DNA of 64,000 nt, taken from positions 260,275-324,274 of the forward strand of contig NZ_MUIN01000011.1 of the NCBI RefSeq assembly GCF_002080045.1, in the 5' to 3' direction. Position 1 is the first letter of the stretch. The number at the start of each line of letters is the position of its first letter. The notes beneath the pieces were generated by a model that worked only from the letters and a program-made list of their open reading frames with translations, did not search any database and was not told where the DNA came from. Made by a program: the position numbers and the translations under genes. Source of the DNA: Pseudomonas sp. Bc-h (GTDB lineage: Bacteria > Pseudomonadota > Gammaproteobacteria > Pseudomonadales > Pseudomonadaceae). Shown piece by piece: positions 16,648 through 25,280 of the stretch.

Positions 16648-17079
16648 ATGCAAGGTCCCACACGCAAACTGATTCAGGCGATCCTGTACGAGGCCATCGC
16701 CATCGCCGTGCTGTCGCCCACGATCTCGCTGATCTACGACGACGGTCTGGCACACGCAGGCGCCCTGTCATTGATGCTCTCGGCCAGCGCGCTGATCTGG
16801 AACGTGCTCTACAACTACGGTTTCGAATACTGGGAGGCGCGGCAAGCCCAACGCACGCGCACGTTCGGGCGCCGATTGCTGCACTCGTTCGGCTTTGAAG
16901 GCGGGCTGGTTCTGCTTCTGGTGCCGTTGGTGGCCTGGTGGCTGAACATTTCCTGGTGGGCCGCGCTGGTCACCGATCTCGGGCTGTTCGTGTTTTTCTT
17001 CTTCTACGCGCTGGTGTTTCAGTGGGCATTTGATCGAGTGTTCGATGTGCCGGTGTCGGCGCAGGGGTGCGAGGGGTGA
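16648..17079 (+). CDS. PACE-family multidrug efflux transporter
   Basis: This 143-aa protein consists of two tandem transmembrane-pair domains, four helices in all. It carries the family motifs KLIQAILYEAIAIAV in helix 1, ALIWNVLYNYGFEYWEAR after helix 2, HSFGFEGGLVLLLVPL in helix 3 and ALVFQWAFDRVFD at the end. Glu15 corresponds to the essential proton-coupling glutamate of AceI. PACE pumps export chlorhexidine, acriflavine and short-chain diamines such as cadaverine. The ATG follows GGAG. A divergent LysR gene is the likely regulator. Confidence 0.93.
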   Translation: MQGPTRKLIQAILYEAIAIAVLSPTISLIYDDGLAHAGALSLMLSASALIWNVLYNYGFEYWEARQAQRTRTFGRRLLHSFGFEGGLVLLLVPLVAWWLNISWWAALVTDLGLFVFFFFYALVFQWAFDRVFDVPVSAQGCEG

Positions 17080-17129
17080 TCCCTCGCGCGCCTGCAAACA
17101 GAGCGCCGACTCGTGCATCTCGGCCCGCG

Positions 17130-18290
17130 TTACTGCGCCAACCCGACTTTCAACAATTTGCCGTCATCCTCATCCGTCAACACATACAGATAACCGTCCG
17201 GGCCCTGCCGCACATCGCGGATGCGCGATTTCAGCTCACCCAACAGGCGCTCCTCATGCACCACTTTGTCGTCCTTGAGTTCAAGGCGAATCAACACTTG
17301 CGCCGACAGCGCGCCGATAAAGATGTTGTGGTCCCACTGCTTGAACGTGTCGGAATCGTAGAACGCCATGCCGCTGATGGCCGGGGATTTTTCCCAGACA
17401 TGAAACGGATTCTTCACGCCCTCGACGATCTTGCCCCTGGACTCGGAAATCGGCTGGCCGGTGTAGTCGATGCCGAAGGTGGAAATCGGCCAGCCGTAGT
17501 TGGCGCCACGCTCGATGATGTTGATTTCATCGCCGCCCATGGGCCCGTGTTCGTTGGTCCACAACGTACCGGTCCATGGATTGAGCGCCGCGCCCTGCTG
17601 ATTGCGATGGCCGTAGGTCCAGATCTCGGGGCGCACATTCTTCTGACCGACGAAAGGGTTGTCCTTGGGTACCGTGCCGTCGGGGTACAGGCGCACGATC
17701 TTGCCTTGCAGTTTGTCGAGGTCCTGCGAGGTCGGCCGATTGTTGTTCTCGCCCAGGGCGATGAACAGATAACCGTCCCGGTCGAAAACGATGCGCGAGC
17801 CGAAATGGTTGCCCACGGACAGCTTCGGCTGCTGCTGGAAGATCCGCGAAAAGTTTTCCAGCTTTGTCATGTCTTCCGAAAGTCGCCCGCGACCCGCTGC
17901 GGTTCCGCCGGTCTTGCCGTCGCTACTGGCCTCGGCGTAAGTCAGGTAGACCATGCGGTCCTTGGCGAAATCCGGTGAGAGTTCGACATCGAGCAGACCG
18001 CCCTGCCCTTGCACCCAGACCTTGGGCACGCCGGAGATCGGCGCCGACAGTTTGCCTTCAGGTGTCACCCACCGCAGGCTGCCGGTACGCTCGGTCACCA
18101 GCATGCCCTTTTTGTCCGGCAGAAACGCCACCGCCCAAGGATGCTGCAAACCGCCCACGACTTCGTCCACCGTCAACGTGCCCTCTTCGCTTTGATAGGT
18201 TGCCGCAGATGCCTGTAGAGACAGGCCGAGCAACACGGATGTACAGACACCGGCGATCAAGGTCTTGCGGAAGGTGGTATTACGCAACAT
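17130..18290 (-). CDS. PQQ-dependent aldose sugar dehydrogenase, YliI type
   Basis: This 386-aa protein has a signal peptide ending LQASA and then the six-bladed beta-propeller of soluble glucose/sorbosone dehydrogenases. Landmarks are HPWAVAFLPDKKGMLVTER, GQGGLLDVELSPDF, a GNHFGSRIVFDRDGYLFIALG segment carrying the catalytic histidine, YGHRNQQGAALNPWTG, and NEHGPMGGDEINIIERGANYGWP. It oxidises aldose sugars in the periplasm with PQQ as cofactor. The length matches YliI/Asd. Its start lies 50 bp beyond the stop of a small secreted protein gene upstream on the same strand. Confidence 0.92.
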   Translation of the reverse strand: MLRNTTFRKTLIAGVCTSVLLGLSLQASAATYQSEEGTLTVDEVVGGLQHPWAVAFLPDKKGMLVTERTGSLRWVTPEGKLSAPISGVPKVWVQGQGGLLDVELSPDFAKDRMVYLTYAEASSDGKTGGTAAGRGRLSEDMTKLENFSRIFQQQPKLSVGNHFGSRIVFDRDGYLFIALGENNNRPTSQDLDKLQGKIVRLYPDGTVPKDNPFVGQKNVRPEIWTYGHRNQQGAALNPWTGTLWTNEHGPMGGDEINIIERGANYGWPISTFGIDYTGQPISESRGKIVEGVKNPFHVWEKSPAISGMAFYDSDTFKQWDHNIFIGALSAQVLIRLELKDDKVVHEERLLGELKSRIRDVRQGPDGYLYVLTDEDDGKLLKVGLAQ

Positions 18291-18340
18291 GGGCGATTCC
18301 TTATGAATGAGAAATGGACGCTGACTGTCGTGATGCCGGT

Positions 18341-18682
18341 TCAGTTGCTGCGCCGGTCGTTGCCGCTGGAAGGTCGGGGCGAGGTTTGCCGGGTGGGATA
18401 GCCGTTGCCGATGCCGCCGTTTTCCAGGGTTGGCGGACGTTGTTGCGTCGGCCCCAGATTAGGCCCGCGCATCGTCGGCGAAATGGATTCGGTGCCTTGG
18501 CGGCTGTTGGGATTGGCGCGGCGTATGGCGCCGTTATCGGGGGTGTTGTTGCTGCGGTTGGGATAGCTCGCCGAGGCCAGCAGCTGTGGGGAATGACTGG
18601 CACTCTCGCCCGCCTGAGCCACACCCACGGTCAGCAGGCTGCCCAGGGAGACGATTGCGAAATGACGCAGAAAACGGTTCAT
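18341..18682 (-). CDS. small secreted hypothetical protein, 113 aa
   Basis: This protein has a clear signal peptide (MNRFLRHFAIVSLGSLLTVGVAQAG). The mature part of ~90 residues is rich in Asn, Ser, Pro, Gly and Arg and lacks hydrophobic core residues, so it is probably disordered (SYPNRSNNTPDNGAIRRANP, then PPTLENGGIGNGYPT). I recognise no domain. It precedes the sugar dehydrogenase gene by 50 bp on the same strand and may be co-transcribed with it. The start ATG has AGGTAAAAG upstream. Confidence 0.7.
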   Translation of the reverse strand: MNRFLRHFAIVSLGSLLTVGVAQAGESASHSPQLLASASYPNRSNNTPDNGAIRRANPNSRQGTESISPTMRGPNLGPTQQRPPTLENGGIGNGYPTRQTSPRPSSGNDRRSN

Positions 18683-18927
18683 CTTTTACCTCACGTGGGA
18701 GGGGTGTCGAATGAGTCACGGTTCCGGTGTTTGATGACGATCCGGCGCGTAGGTTCGCGCTGTGAGGGTGGATGAGCAACGTGTAGGACGATTCACTTTG
18801 TAACAAGGATAGTCGAGCGGCATGTCGTGGACGGTTCAGAACAGGTCTTTGCAGAGACCGATAGTTACCTGCCGCGTTTGCGAATTATGTGTAACCTCTG
18901 CTGCCTTCTCCGCCTCAGGGAAACCCC

Positions 18928-20019
18928 ATGTCCGACGCCCCCGCACTCAAGGAAATCTTCAATCGCGACCGCCTGCGGCATATCGCCGGTGAGACGTTGG
19001 CGGTGTACCCGGACTTCGATAGCAAAGCGTTTCTGGCGCGGGCCTCGAAGGAGCTGGACGGGCTATCGGTGATGCAGCGCTTGAATCGGGTCAGTCAGAG
19101 CCTGCATGCGGGCCTCCCGGAAGACTATCGCGCAGCCCTCGACATTCTGTATGAACTGGCGCCGCGTCTGAACAGCGCCTTCGTCAGCATGATCCTCCCC
19201 GAATATGTCGCGCTGTATGGCCAACACGATTTCGACCGATCCATGCAGGCGCTGAAATTTTTCACCGCTTTTGGCTCTTCTGAATTCGCGGTGCGGCATT
19301 TCCTGCGTCGGGACTTTCCCCGAGCGATCGAGGTGATGCACAGCTGGTCGCTGGATGAAAATCCCCATGTGCGCCGTCTTGCCAGTGAAGGCTGCCGACC
19401 GCGCCTGCCGTGGTCGTTTCGGCTGGAAAACCTGATGGCCGATCCGGCGCCGGTGCTGGACATCCTCGACAACCTCAAGGCCGATGACAGCCTGTACGTG
19501 CGCAAGTCGGTGGCCAATCACCTGAACGACATCACCAAGGACAACCCCGACTGGGTGCTGGATCAGCTCGAAGGCTGGTCGCTGGAAACCCCTCACAGTG
19601 CCTGGATCGCGCGCCATGCCCTGCGCTCGCTGATCAAGAAAGGCGATGTGCGCGCCCTGACCTTGATGGGCGCAGGCAAAAAAGCGCAGGTCGACCTGCA
19701 GAACCTCAAGATCACACCTGACGCCATCAGCCTGGGTGATCGCATCAACCTGTCTTTCACCCTGAAATCGACGTCCGTTGAGTCCCAGCGATTGATCGTC
19801 GATTACGCCATTCATTACGTGAAGAAATCCGGCGGCACATCAGCCAAGGTCTTCAAGCTCAAGACCCTGGAACTGGCGCCCGGACAATCGGTGAACGTCA
19901 GCCGCGAGCAGCAGGTGCGCAACTTCACCACCCGCCTGCATTACGCCGGTCGTCATGAGCTGGATGTGCTGGTCAATGGCGAGTGCCTTGGCCGCAGCGG
20001 TTTCGATTTGAGCGAATGA
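18928..20019 (+). CDS. alkC: DNA alkylation repair glycosylase AlkC
   Basis: This 363-aa enzyme has an N-terminal HEAT-like repeat domain (residues ~1-250), with ALKFFTAFGSSEFAVRHFLRRDFPRAIEVMHSW-type helices, the VRRLASEGCRPRLPW segment typical of AlkC/AlkD, and DDSLYVRKSVANHLNDITKDNP. A C-terminal immunoglobulin-like beta domain (residues ~260-363) follows. AlkC with such a domain has been characterised from P. fluorescens and removes N3-methyladenine and N3-methylcytosine without flipping the base. The ATG follows CAGGGAAACCCC. It stands alone; an upstream secreted-protein gene is divergent. Confidence 0.92.
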   Translation: MSDAPALKEIFNRDRLRHIAGETLAVYPDFDSKAFLARASKELDGLSVMQRLNRVSQSLHAGLPEDYRAALDILYELAPRLNSAFVSMILPEYVALYGQHDFDRSMQALKFFTAFGSSEFAVRHFLRRDFPRAIEVMHSWSLDENPHVRRLASEGCRPRLPWSFRLENLMADPAPVLDILDNLKADDSLYVRKSVANHLNDITKDNPDWVLDQLEGWSLETPHSAWIARHALRSLIKKGDVRALTLMGAGKKAQVDLQNLKITPDAISLGDRINLSFTLKSTSVESQRLIVDYAIHYVKKSGGTSAKVFKLKTLELAPGQSVNVSREQQVRNFTTRLHYAGRHELDVLVNGECLGRSGFDLSE

Positions 20020-20213
20020 GCGCGCGCTGTTGGTCAGGTGCTGCACAAATCTTCCAGACCAGCCATTAAGCTGCGCAGTAACCTGACGACGCAAATAACG
20101 TCTGTGCAGCAGCACGGCTTGCCGGGGTGACACTCTCGAAAATCGCTGCCGTAGGCAAGCCATACGGGTGTTCTCCTCGATAACGGTGGTAGCTGATCAA
20201 AGAAGGAAGCCTC

Positions 20214-21050
20214 ATGCCCGAACGCAACTGGATCGATCTCAAGCAGGACGCAACGTCCGGCATCGAGACGATGCGCGCGCATTTCGAGGGGCATGCGTAC
20301 GACCCGCACTGGCACGACAGTTATCTGGTGGGCATCACCGAGCAAGGCGTGCAGCAGTTCAACTGCCGCCGTCAGCAATACAACAGCACGCCGGGCAAGG
20401 TATTCCTGCTTGAGCCCGGCGACATTCACGATGGTCACGCCCCGGAAGCTGGCGGCTTTACCTATCGCACGTTGTACCTGGACCCGCACTGGCTGGATCG
20501 CGAGCTGCGAGCGCAATTCGAAGAAGCCCCTGACAACGCGCAACTGAGCTTCGCTGAAACCCTGGCAGATGACGGCCGTCTGGCCGTGGCCACCGCCAAC
20601 GCATTCGAAGCCATGCACAGCGGCGAGCTGCGCATCGTGCGCCAGACCGCCCTGGATCACCTGCTGTCGAACCTGACCAGCCATTTGCGCTGGCGCACCC
20701 TGATCAGTCCAGATCCGCGTTTGCCGCTGGTGGCGCAACGGGCGCGGGACTATCTGCACAGCCACATGCACCAGGACATCGGGCTCGACGACCTGGCGCA
20801 GGCTGTCGGGATCGATCGCTTTCGCTTGAGCCGTGCGTTCAAGGCCGCCTTCGGACTGGCGCCCCACGCCTACCTCATTCAATTGCGCCTGACCCGCGCC
20901 CGCCGCCTGCTGGCCCGTGGCGAGTTACCGGTGGACGTTGCGGCGACGTTGGGCTTTGCCGATCAGAGCCATCTGGGGCGCTGGTTCCAGCGCGCGTACC
21001 GCATGACGCCTGCCGACTACCGCCGGCGCTGCTCAAATCTTCCAGACTGA
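20214..21050 (+). CDS. AraC-family transcriptional regulator
   Basis: This 278-aa regulator has an arabinose-binding-like cupin domain at residues ~10-150 (HWHDSYLVGITEQGVQQF and VFLLEPGDIHDGHA). The C-terminal AraC domain has HTH motifs DIGLDDLAQAVGIDRFRLSRAFK and VDVAATLGFADQSHLGRWFQRAY, ending MTPADYRRR. It lies 54 bp before a LysE exporter gene on the same strand. AraC-LysE pairs of this kind are common in pseudomonads, and the regulator is likely to control the exporter. Confidence 0.92.
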   Translation: MPERNWIDLKQDATSGIETMRAHFEGHAYDPHWHDSYLVGITEQGVQQFNCRRQQYNSTPGKVFLLEPGDIHDGHAPEAGGFTYRTLYLDPHWLDRELRAQFEEAPDNAQLSFAETLADDGRLAVATANAFEAMHSGELRIVRQTALDHLLSNLTSHLRWRTLISPDPRLPLVAQRARDYLHSHMHQDIGLDDLAQAVGIDRFRLSRAFKAAFGLAPHAYLIQLRLTRARRLLARGELPVDVAATLGFADQSHLGRWFQRAYRMTPADYRRRCSNLPD

Positions 21051-21104
21051 GACCCGCCCGGCTCGCGATCATCGCTGCATGATCAATTGCTGCCGAGTTG
21101 CCCC

Positions 21105-21707
21105 ATGCAAACCTTCCTGCCGTTTCTGCTGTTCGCTTTCGTCGCGTCAATCACCCCCGGACCGACCAACATTCTGGTGATGACCAACAGCTCGCGTCAC
21201 GGCCTGCTGCGCACGCTCCCGATCATGCTGGGCGGCTGCGCTGGAGCGGCATTGCTGGTGCTGATTGTCGGCACCGGTCTGGGCGAGGTGCTGGGACGTC
21301 ACGCTCAGGTACAAACCGTCATGTCGTGGATCGGGATTGCCTGGCTGACCTGGCTGGCGTGGCAGATTTTCAGCGCTCCGGCCGAGGCCGTTGACCCTTC
21401 CCAAACGGCAGGCGGTCCGCGTCTGGGCTTATGGAGCGCCGCCAGCCTGCAACTGGTGAATCCAAAAACCTGGCTGATGGCGCTGGCCGTAGTCAGCGTG
21501 TTCGCCGGCACTGATGCCGACCGCATGCTGCGGGTGATGTGGTTGTCGCTGATGTTTTTTCTGGTGGCCGTGCCGTGCATGGGGGCGTGGGCGTATCTGG
21601 GCGTCAGCGCCGCGAAGTTCTGTCGCTCACCCCAGAGCATGAAGCGCTTCAATCAGGCGATGGCGTTGTTGCTGCTGGGATCGGCGTGGTTGACGTTGGT
21701 GGTTTGA
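21105..21707 (+). CDS. LysE-family amino acid exporter
   Basis: This 200-aa membrane protein starts MQTFLPFLLFAFVASITPGPTN; the TPGPTN motif is the family signature. It has six hydrophobic segments and the conserved LQLVNPKTWLMALAV stretch. It lies directly after the AraC-type regulator on the same strand, probably in the same transcript or under its control. The upstream ATG six codons earlier (MLPSCP) is less likely because the family begins at MQTF. Substrate unknown. Confidence 0.9.
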   Translation: MQTFLPFLLFAFVASITPGPTNILVMTNSSRHGLLRTLPIMLGGCAGAALLVLIVGTGLGEVLGRHAQVQTVMSWIGIAWLTWLAWQIFSAPAEAVDPSQTAGGPRLGLWSAASLQLVNPKTWLMALAVVSVFAGTDADRMLRVMWLSLMFFLVAVPCMGAWAYLGVSAAKFCRSPQSMKRFNQAMALLLLGSAWLTLVV

Positions 21708-21726
21708 TCGAGCAGCGCAGACATTC

Positions 21727-21797
21727 TTGTAGTAGTCCGGCGTGCCGGCGGTGACGTATGAGAGATCGCTACCGCCGGCACGCCGGATTACTACGGG
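21727..21797. repeat. REP inverted pair
   Basis: The left arm TTGTAGTAGTCCGGCGTGCC and the right arm GGCACGCCGGATTACTACGG form a long imperfect palindrome with CCGGCGG/CCGCCGG inner stems. It follows the LysE gene and precedes the DapF-like gene, so it may separate their transcripts. Confidence 0.85.
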
Positions 21798-21853
21798 AAC
21801 GCATCCTGAGCATGATCTAATATGCGCTTTCCGATGCCGACTCCGGACCTGCC

Positions 21854-22855
21854 ATGGCCCCTTTCTACGATGCACGCGGCAACATCTACGCCGTGATCTC
21901 CCCTGAAGCGCTGCGCAAGCTGGGAGTGGATGTGCCTGAAACTGCCGCCCAATCAGCGCGCATGCGCCGGAACTGGACAGCTCAAGCGGTCGCTGCAATC
22001 TGTGACTGGCCACCAGGCCAACGCCCTGCGGCCAGCAAGGCCCATCGCTCGGACGGTCTGTTGGTCGGGCCGTTTCAAGACGCAGCGCCATTCGATGTGC
22101 TGATCGTCAACACCGACGGCACCCTGGCCGAACGCAGCGGCAACGGCCTGACCATCTTCGCCCATTCATTGACCGATGCAGCGCGGCCATTGAGTGCCAA
22201 AGGTTTCACCCTGCGGGTTCATCACGACAATCAGGACTCCGCCAGCCCGGTGCCTACCGAAGCTGTACCGGCGATGGTCGACGGTGTTTCGGGTTTCTGG
22301 CTGGGCATCGGCACACCGGGCTTCGGCCCTGAGGCGGTCGGCGCCAAAGGGGCTGGCGTCAGCGATGCCATGCTCGACCAACGGCCGGTGAACCGGGTCG
22401 AGCGCCTGGCGAAACTGCACCCGCACTGGCAGACCAGCGTCTTCGTCCGGGTCGGCAACCCCCATTGCGTCACACTGGTGGCAGATACCGAAGCGTTACC
22501 CGGCTTCGAGCAACTGCACGAGTCCCCGCTCAACGATGCCTTGACCAGAATTGCCTTCGCGGCTGGCGAGTTCGGCGAAGGCGACCCCTGCCCTGCGGGC
22601 GTCAATTTGCAGTGGGCCGCAAAAGTTGCACCAAATCGCATCATGGCGAGGGTTTTCGAGCGCGGCGAAGGGCCTACTGCGTCGTCCGGCACCAGCGCCA
22701 GTGCGGTCGCCTCTGCGGCCTGGCTCAGTGGCTGGGTCAAGGCAGGGCTGGTGGAGGTGGTGATGCCGGGCGGCACGGCACCCGTTCGCCTGATTGAAGA
22801 AGACGGCCAACTGAAACAGGTCCAGCTGTTCGGCGCCGCGCACCTGCAGAACTGA
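21854..22855 (+). CDS. DapF-like protein lacking both catalytic cysteines
   Basis: This 333-aa protein has the two-lobed fold of diaminopimelate epimerase. The first active-site motif appears as NTDGTLAERSGNGLTIFA and the second as FERGEGPTASSGTSASA. In true DapF these read ..CGNG.. and ..ACGTG.., with one cysteine each serving as acid and base. Here both are serine (Ser95 and Ser278) while the surrounding substrate-binding residues (SGNG, GNPHCV, ER, SGT) remain. It also has a ~50-residue insertion after the N-terminal strand and is longer than DapF (about 275 aa). It is unlikely to be a cysteine-dependent epimerase. An altered reaction such as dehydration, or a binding role, is possible. 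Confidence 0.82.
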   Translation: MAPFYDARGNIYAVISPEALRKLGVDVPETAAQSARMRRNWTAQAVAAICDWPPGQRPAASKAHRSDGLLVGPFQDAAPFDVLIVNTDGTLAERSGNGLTIFAHSLTDAARPLSAKGFTLRVHHDNQDSASPVPTEAVPAMVDGVSGFWLGIGTPGFGPEAVGAKGAGVSDAMLDQRPVNRVERLAKLHPHWQTSVFVRVGNPHCVTLVADTEALPGFEQLHESPLNDALTRIAFAAGEFGEGDPCPAGVNLQWAAKVAPNRIMARVFERGEGPTASSGTSASAVASAAWLSGWVKAGLVEVVMPGGTAPVRLIEEDGQLKQVQLFGAAHLQN

Positions 22856-23326
22856 CATTACGGGCCACGGCGCTGTCTTCGTCACAATCCGAACAGGTCG
22901 TTCTAGCCGTTTTGCGAACTGAAACGCAGAAGAGTGTGAATTTGCCACTACGGGGGATTGCATCCACGTTGCCCTTGGCTATGCTCTGAAAAACCTCAGC
23001 GCCATGCCCGAAGACGGGACGGTGCGCGGGCTGCACCATAGTCACCGACCAGGAAGTCAGGCGCCGGATATGGATTTGTTGACTAACCCGTCAAAAACAC
23101 GACCACTGATCGCTGCGATCAGTATCAGACGATCGGCATCTCACATTTCTGCTCCCCGCGAACCGCTCTGTCCCGGTCCTTTCAACCCATTTCTCGCTCA
23201 CTCCCAAGCGACCGATGCCATACCGCCATGACTCAAGCTGGCACCGGTAAGGTCGACTTTTGTAACAGCCCATCAAGGAAGACGGTCACTTCGACCGCGT
23301 TTCGCAATCATTGAGGTACATGGCAG
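22856..23326. other. 471-bp non-coding stretch before the chemoreceptor gene
   Basis: I see no gene here on either strand: the open frames are short, lack ribosome binding sites and do not look coding. The stretch contains one perfect palindrome (listed separately) and presumably the chemoreceptor promoter. No clear sigma-28 or sigma-54 site was found by eye. Confidence 0.55.
23105..23123. promoter_or_regulatory. perfect 19-bp palindrome, possible operator
   Basis: The sequence ACTGATCGC-T-GCGATCAGT has perfect 9-base arms around a single central base. It lies about 200 bp upstream of the chemoreceptor start in a region without genes. The short arms without a loop fit a protein binding site better than a terminator. 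Which regulator would bind is unknown. Confidence 0.35.
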
Positions 23327-24646
23327 ATGTTCAACTCCCACCGCAAGGCCGTCGAAGCCGAACTGCAGGTCTCTACCGCTGCCCTGTGCCAGTCGAAGGC
23401 CAAGCTCGCGGCGATCGGCCGATCCATGGCGATGATCGAATTCACTCCCGACGGCATCATTCTCGATACCAACGAGAAGTTCTGCCATGCGATGGGCTAT
23501 CAGCCGGGCGAACTGGTGGGCAAGCATCATCGGATCTTCTGCGAAAAAGCCTTCTGCGACAGCGATGCCTACAGCAAATTGTGGCGTGATCTGGCCCGCG
23601 GCGAACCGCTGTGCGGCACGTTCATGCGCCTGGACAAATCCGGCCGGGAAATCTGGCTGGAGGCGAGTTACATGCCGGTGTTCGATAACGACGGCAAGGT
23701 GCAGAGCGTGATCAAGGTTGCCTCCGACATCACTGCGCGGGCCTACAAGGATCATGAAAACCAGAGCATGATCGACGCCATCGGGCGCTCCATGGCGATG
23801 ATCGAATTCTCACCGGACGGGCGCGTCATCACGGCCAATGAAAACTTCCTGAAGACCATGCACTACTCGCTTGCCGAAGTGGTCGGCCAGCATCACAGCC
23901 TGTTCTGCACCCGGGAGGAAGTCGAGTCGCCTGCGTACAGGGCGTTCTGGGCCTCGCTCAATCGCGGCGAATATCACGCCCATCGCTTCGAGCGGGTAAA
24001 CAAGCTCGGGGAAAAGGTCTATCTGGAAGCAACCTACAACCCGCTGTTCGATGCCAAGGGCCGCCTGTACAAGGTCGTTAAATTCGCCAGTGACATTACC
24101 CAGCAAGTGACCGTGCAGCGCAGTGCCGCGACCACCGCCCACGACACCTCGGTGCGCACCGATGCCTGCGCGCAGAAGGGTTCGAGCGTGGTGCAGCAGA
24201 CGGTTTCGGTAATCGAACAGATCTCCAATGACCTCAACGAAGCGGCACGCAGTATCGACGCGGTGAACAAGCAGTCGGAAATCATCGCCACCATCGTTCA
24301 GACCATTCGCGGCATTGCTGATCAGACCAACCTGCTGGCCCTTAACGCAGCCATTGAAGCGGCGCGGGCCGGGGAACATGGACGCGGTTTTGCGGTGGTT
24401 GCCGATGAGGTGCGAGGCCTGGCGGCGCGTACCAGCAAGGCCACCGTGGAGATCGTCGACGTGGTACGACAGAACAACGAACTGGCGAAAAGCGCGGTGT
24501 CGAGTATGCAGTCGAGCCTGAGCCGAACGGGCACCGGCGTGGAGCTGGCCAACGAGGCCGGGGAAGTGATCCTGGAGATCCAGCAAGGGTCCCGGCATGT
24601 GGTGGATGCGATCAGTCAGTTCAGCTCGACGTTGCGGCTGGATTGA
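23327..24646 (+). CDS. soluble double-PAS methyl-accepting chemotaxis protein, BdlA-like
   Basis: This 439-aa chemoreceptor has no membrane segment. Two PAS-PAC domains follow one another (residues ~26-143 and ~147-262), each starting with the same IGRSMAMIEF segment and ending in KVASDIT or KFASDIT. The signalling hairpin at ~285-439 contains the invariant tip DQTNLLALNAAIEAARAGEHGRGF. This layout matches BdlA of P. aeruginosa, which senses dispersion cues, and Aer-type receptors of other pseudomonads. It would signal to CheA in the cytoplasm. A GAGGT lies nine bases before the ATG. It has no adjacent che gene. Confidence 0.88.
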   Translation: MFNSHRKAVEAELQVSTAALCQSKAKLAAIGRSMAMIEFTPDGIILDTNEKFCHAMGYQPGELVGKHHRIFCEKAFCDSDAYSKLWRDLARGEPLCGTFMRLDKSGREIWLEASYMPVFDNDGKVQSVIKVASDITARAYKDHENQSMIDAIGRSMAMIEFSPDGRVITANENFLKTMHYSLAEVVGQHHSLFCTREEVESPAYRAFWASLNRGEYHAHRFERVNKLGEKVYLEATYNPLFDAKGRLYKVVKFASDITQQVTVQRSAATTAHDTSVRTDACAQKGSSVVQQTVSVIEQISNDLNEAARSIDAVNKQSEIIATIVQTIRGIADQTNLLALNAAIEAARAGEHGRGFAVVADEVRGLAARTSKATVEIVDVVRQNNELAKSAVSSMQSSLSRTGTGVELANEAGEVILEIQQGSRHVVDAISQFSSTLRLD

Positions 24647-24670
24647 AGAGTATCCGGCGCCGATGATCCC

Positions 24671-24757
24671 GTGGGAGGGCGCTTGCACGCGGAAGCGGAG
24701 TGTCATTCACAACGATGGTGACTGTGCTGACCTCATCCCGAGCAAGCGCCCTCCCAC
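24671..24757. repeat. long inverted repeat, variant copy
   Basis: The arms GTGGGAGGGCGCTTGCACGC and CCGAGCAAGCGCCCTCCCAC resemble the GGGAGGGAGCTTGCTCGCGA family but carry a matched change (AGCTTGC to CGCTTGC) in both arms. The paired change keeps the stem, so the hairpin seems to be what matters. It lies between two convergent genes. Confidence 0.8.
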
Positions 24758-24816
24758 AGGCAGTGCGTGTGTTCACACACCGCGGGGTAACTGAACCGCC
24801 AGCGACTCAGGCAGCG

Positions 24817-25254
24817 CTACTCCCCGATATCCTCGTTCCACAACTCTGGCTTGTCGGCGATGAACTGCTTCATCAGGCCGACGCAGGTGGCGTTGTGCAC
24901 CACGTCCACCTGCACGCCGCGAGAACGCAGCAGTTCTTCTTCGCCCATGAAGGTTTCGTTCTCGCCGACGATGATCTTGCGGATGCCGTACAACAGAATG
25001 GCGCCACTGCACATCGCGCAGGGTGACAGCGTGGTGTAGAGGGTGGCTTCCCGATAGACCTTGGCAGGCTGACGCCCGGCGTTTTCGAACGCGTCCATCT
25101 CGCCATGCTTGATCGCACTGCCTTCCTGAACCCTGCGGTTATGGCCACGGCCGATGATCTTGCCGTCATGAACGATCACCGAACCGATCGGAATACCGCC
25201 CTCGGCCAGTCCCTTTTGCGCCTCTTCGATGGCCGCCTGCATGAATGGGTCCAT
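24817..25254 (-). CDS. cytosine/nucleoside deaminase, fungal FCY1-like
   Basis: This 145-aa zinc enzyme has the deaminase motifs HGEMDAFENAG (zinc-binding His and catalytic Glu) and TLSPCAMCSGAILLYGI (two zinc-binding cysteines). Several stretches agree closely with yeast cytosine deaminase as I remember it: GRGHNRR, TLYTTLSPC, IVGEN and the ending NEDIGE. It probably converts cytosine to uracil and feeds pyrimidine salvage. It differs from the CodA-type bacterial enzyme, which is an unrelated amidohydrolase. Its neighbours give no pathway context. Confidence 0.85.
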   Translation of the reverse strand: MDPFMQAAIEEAQKGLAEGGIPIGSVIVHDGKIIGRGHNRRVQEGSAIKHGEMDAFENAGRQPAKVYREATLYTTLSPCAMCSGAILLYGIRKIIVGENETFMGEEELLRSRGVQVDVVHNATCVGLMKQFIADKPELWNEDIGE

Positions 25255-25280
25255 GGTCTCTCCTTCCCCTTTCGATCTAA

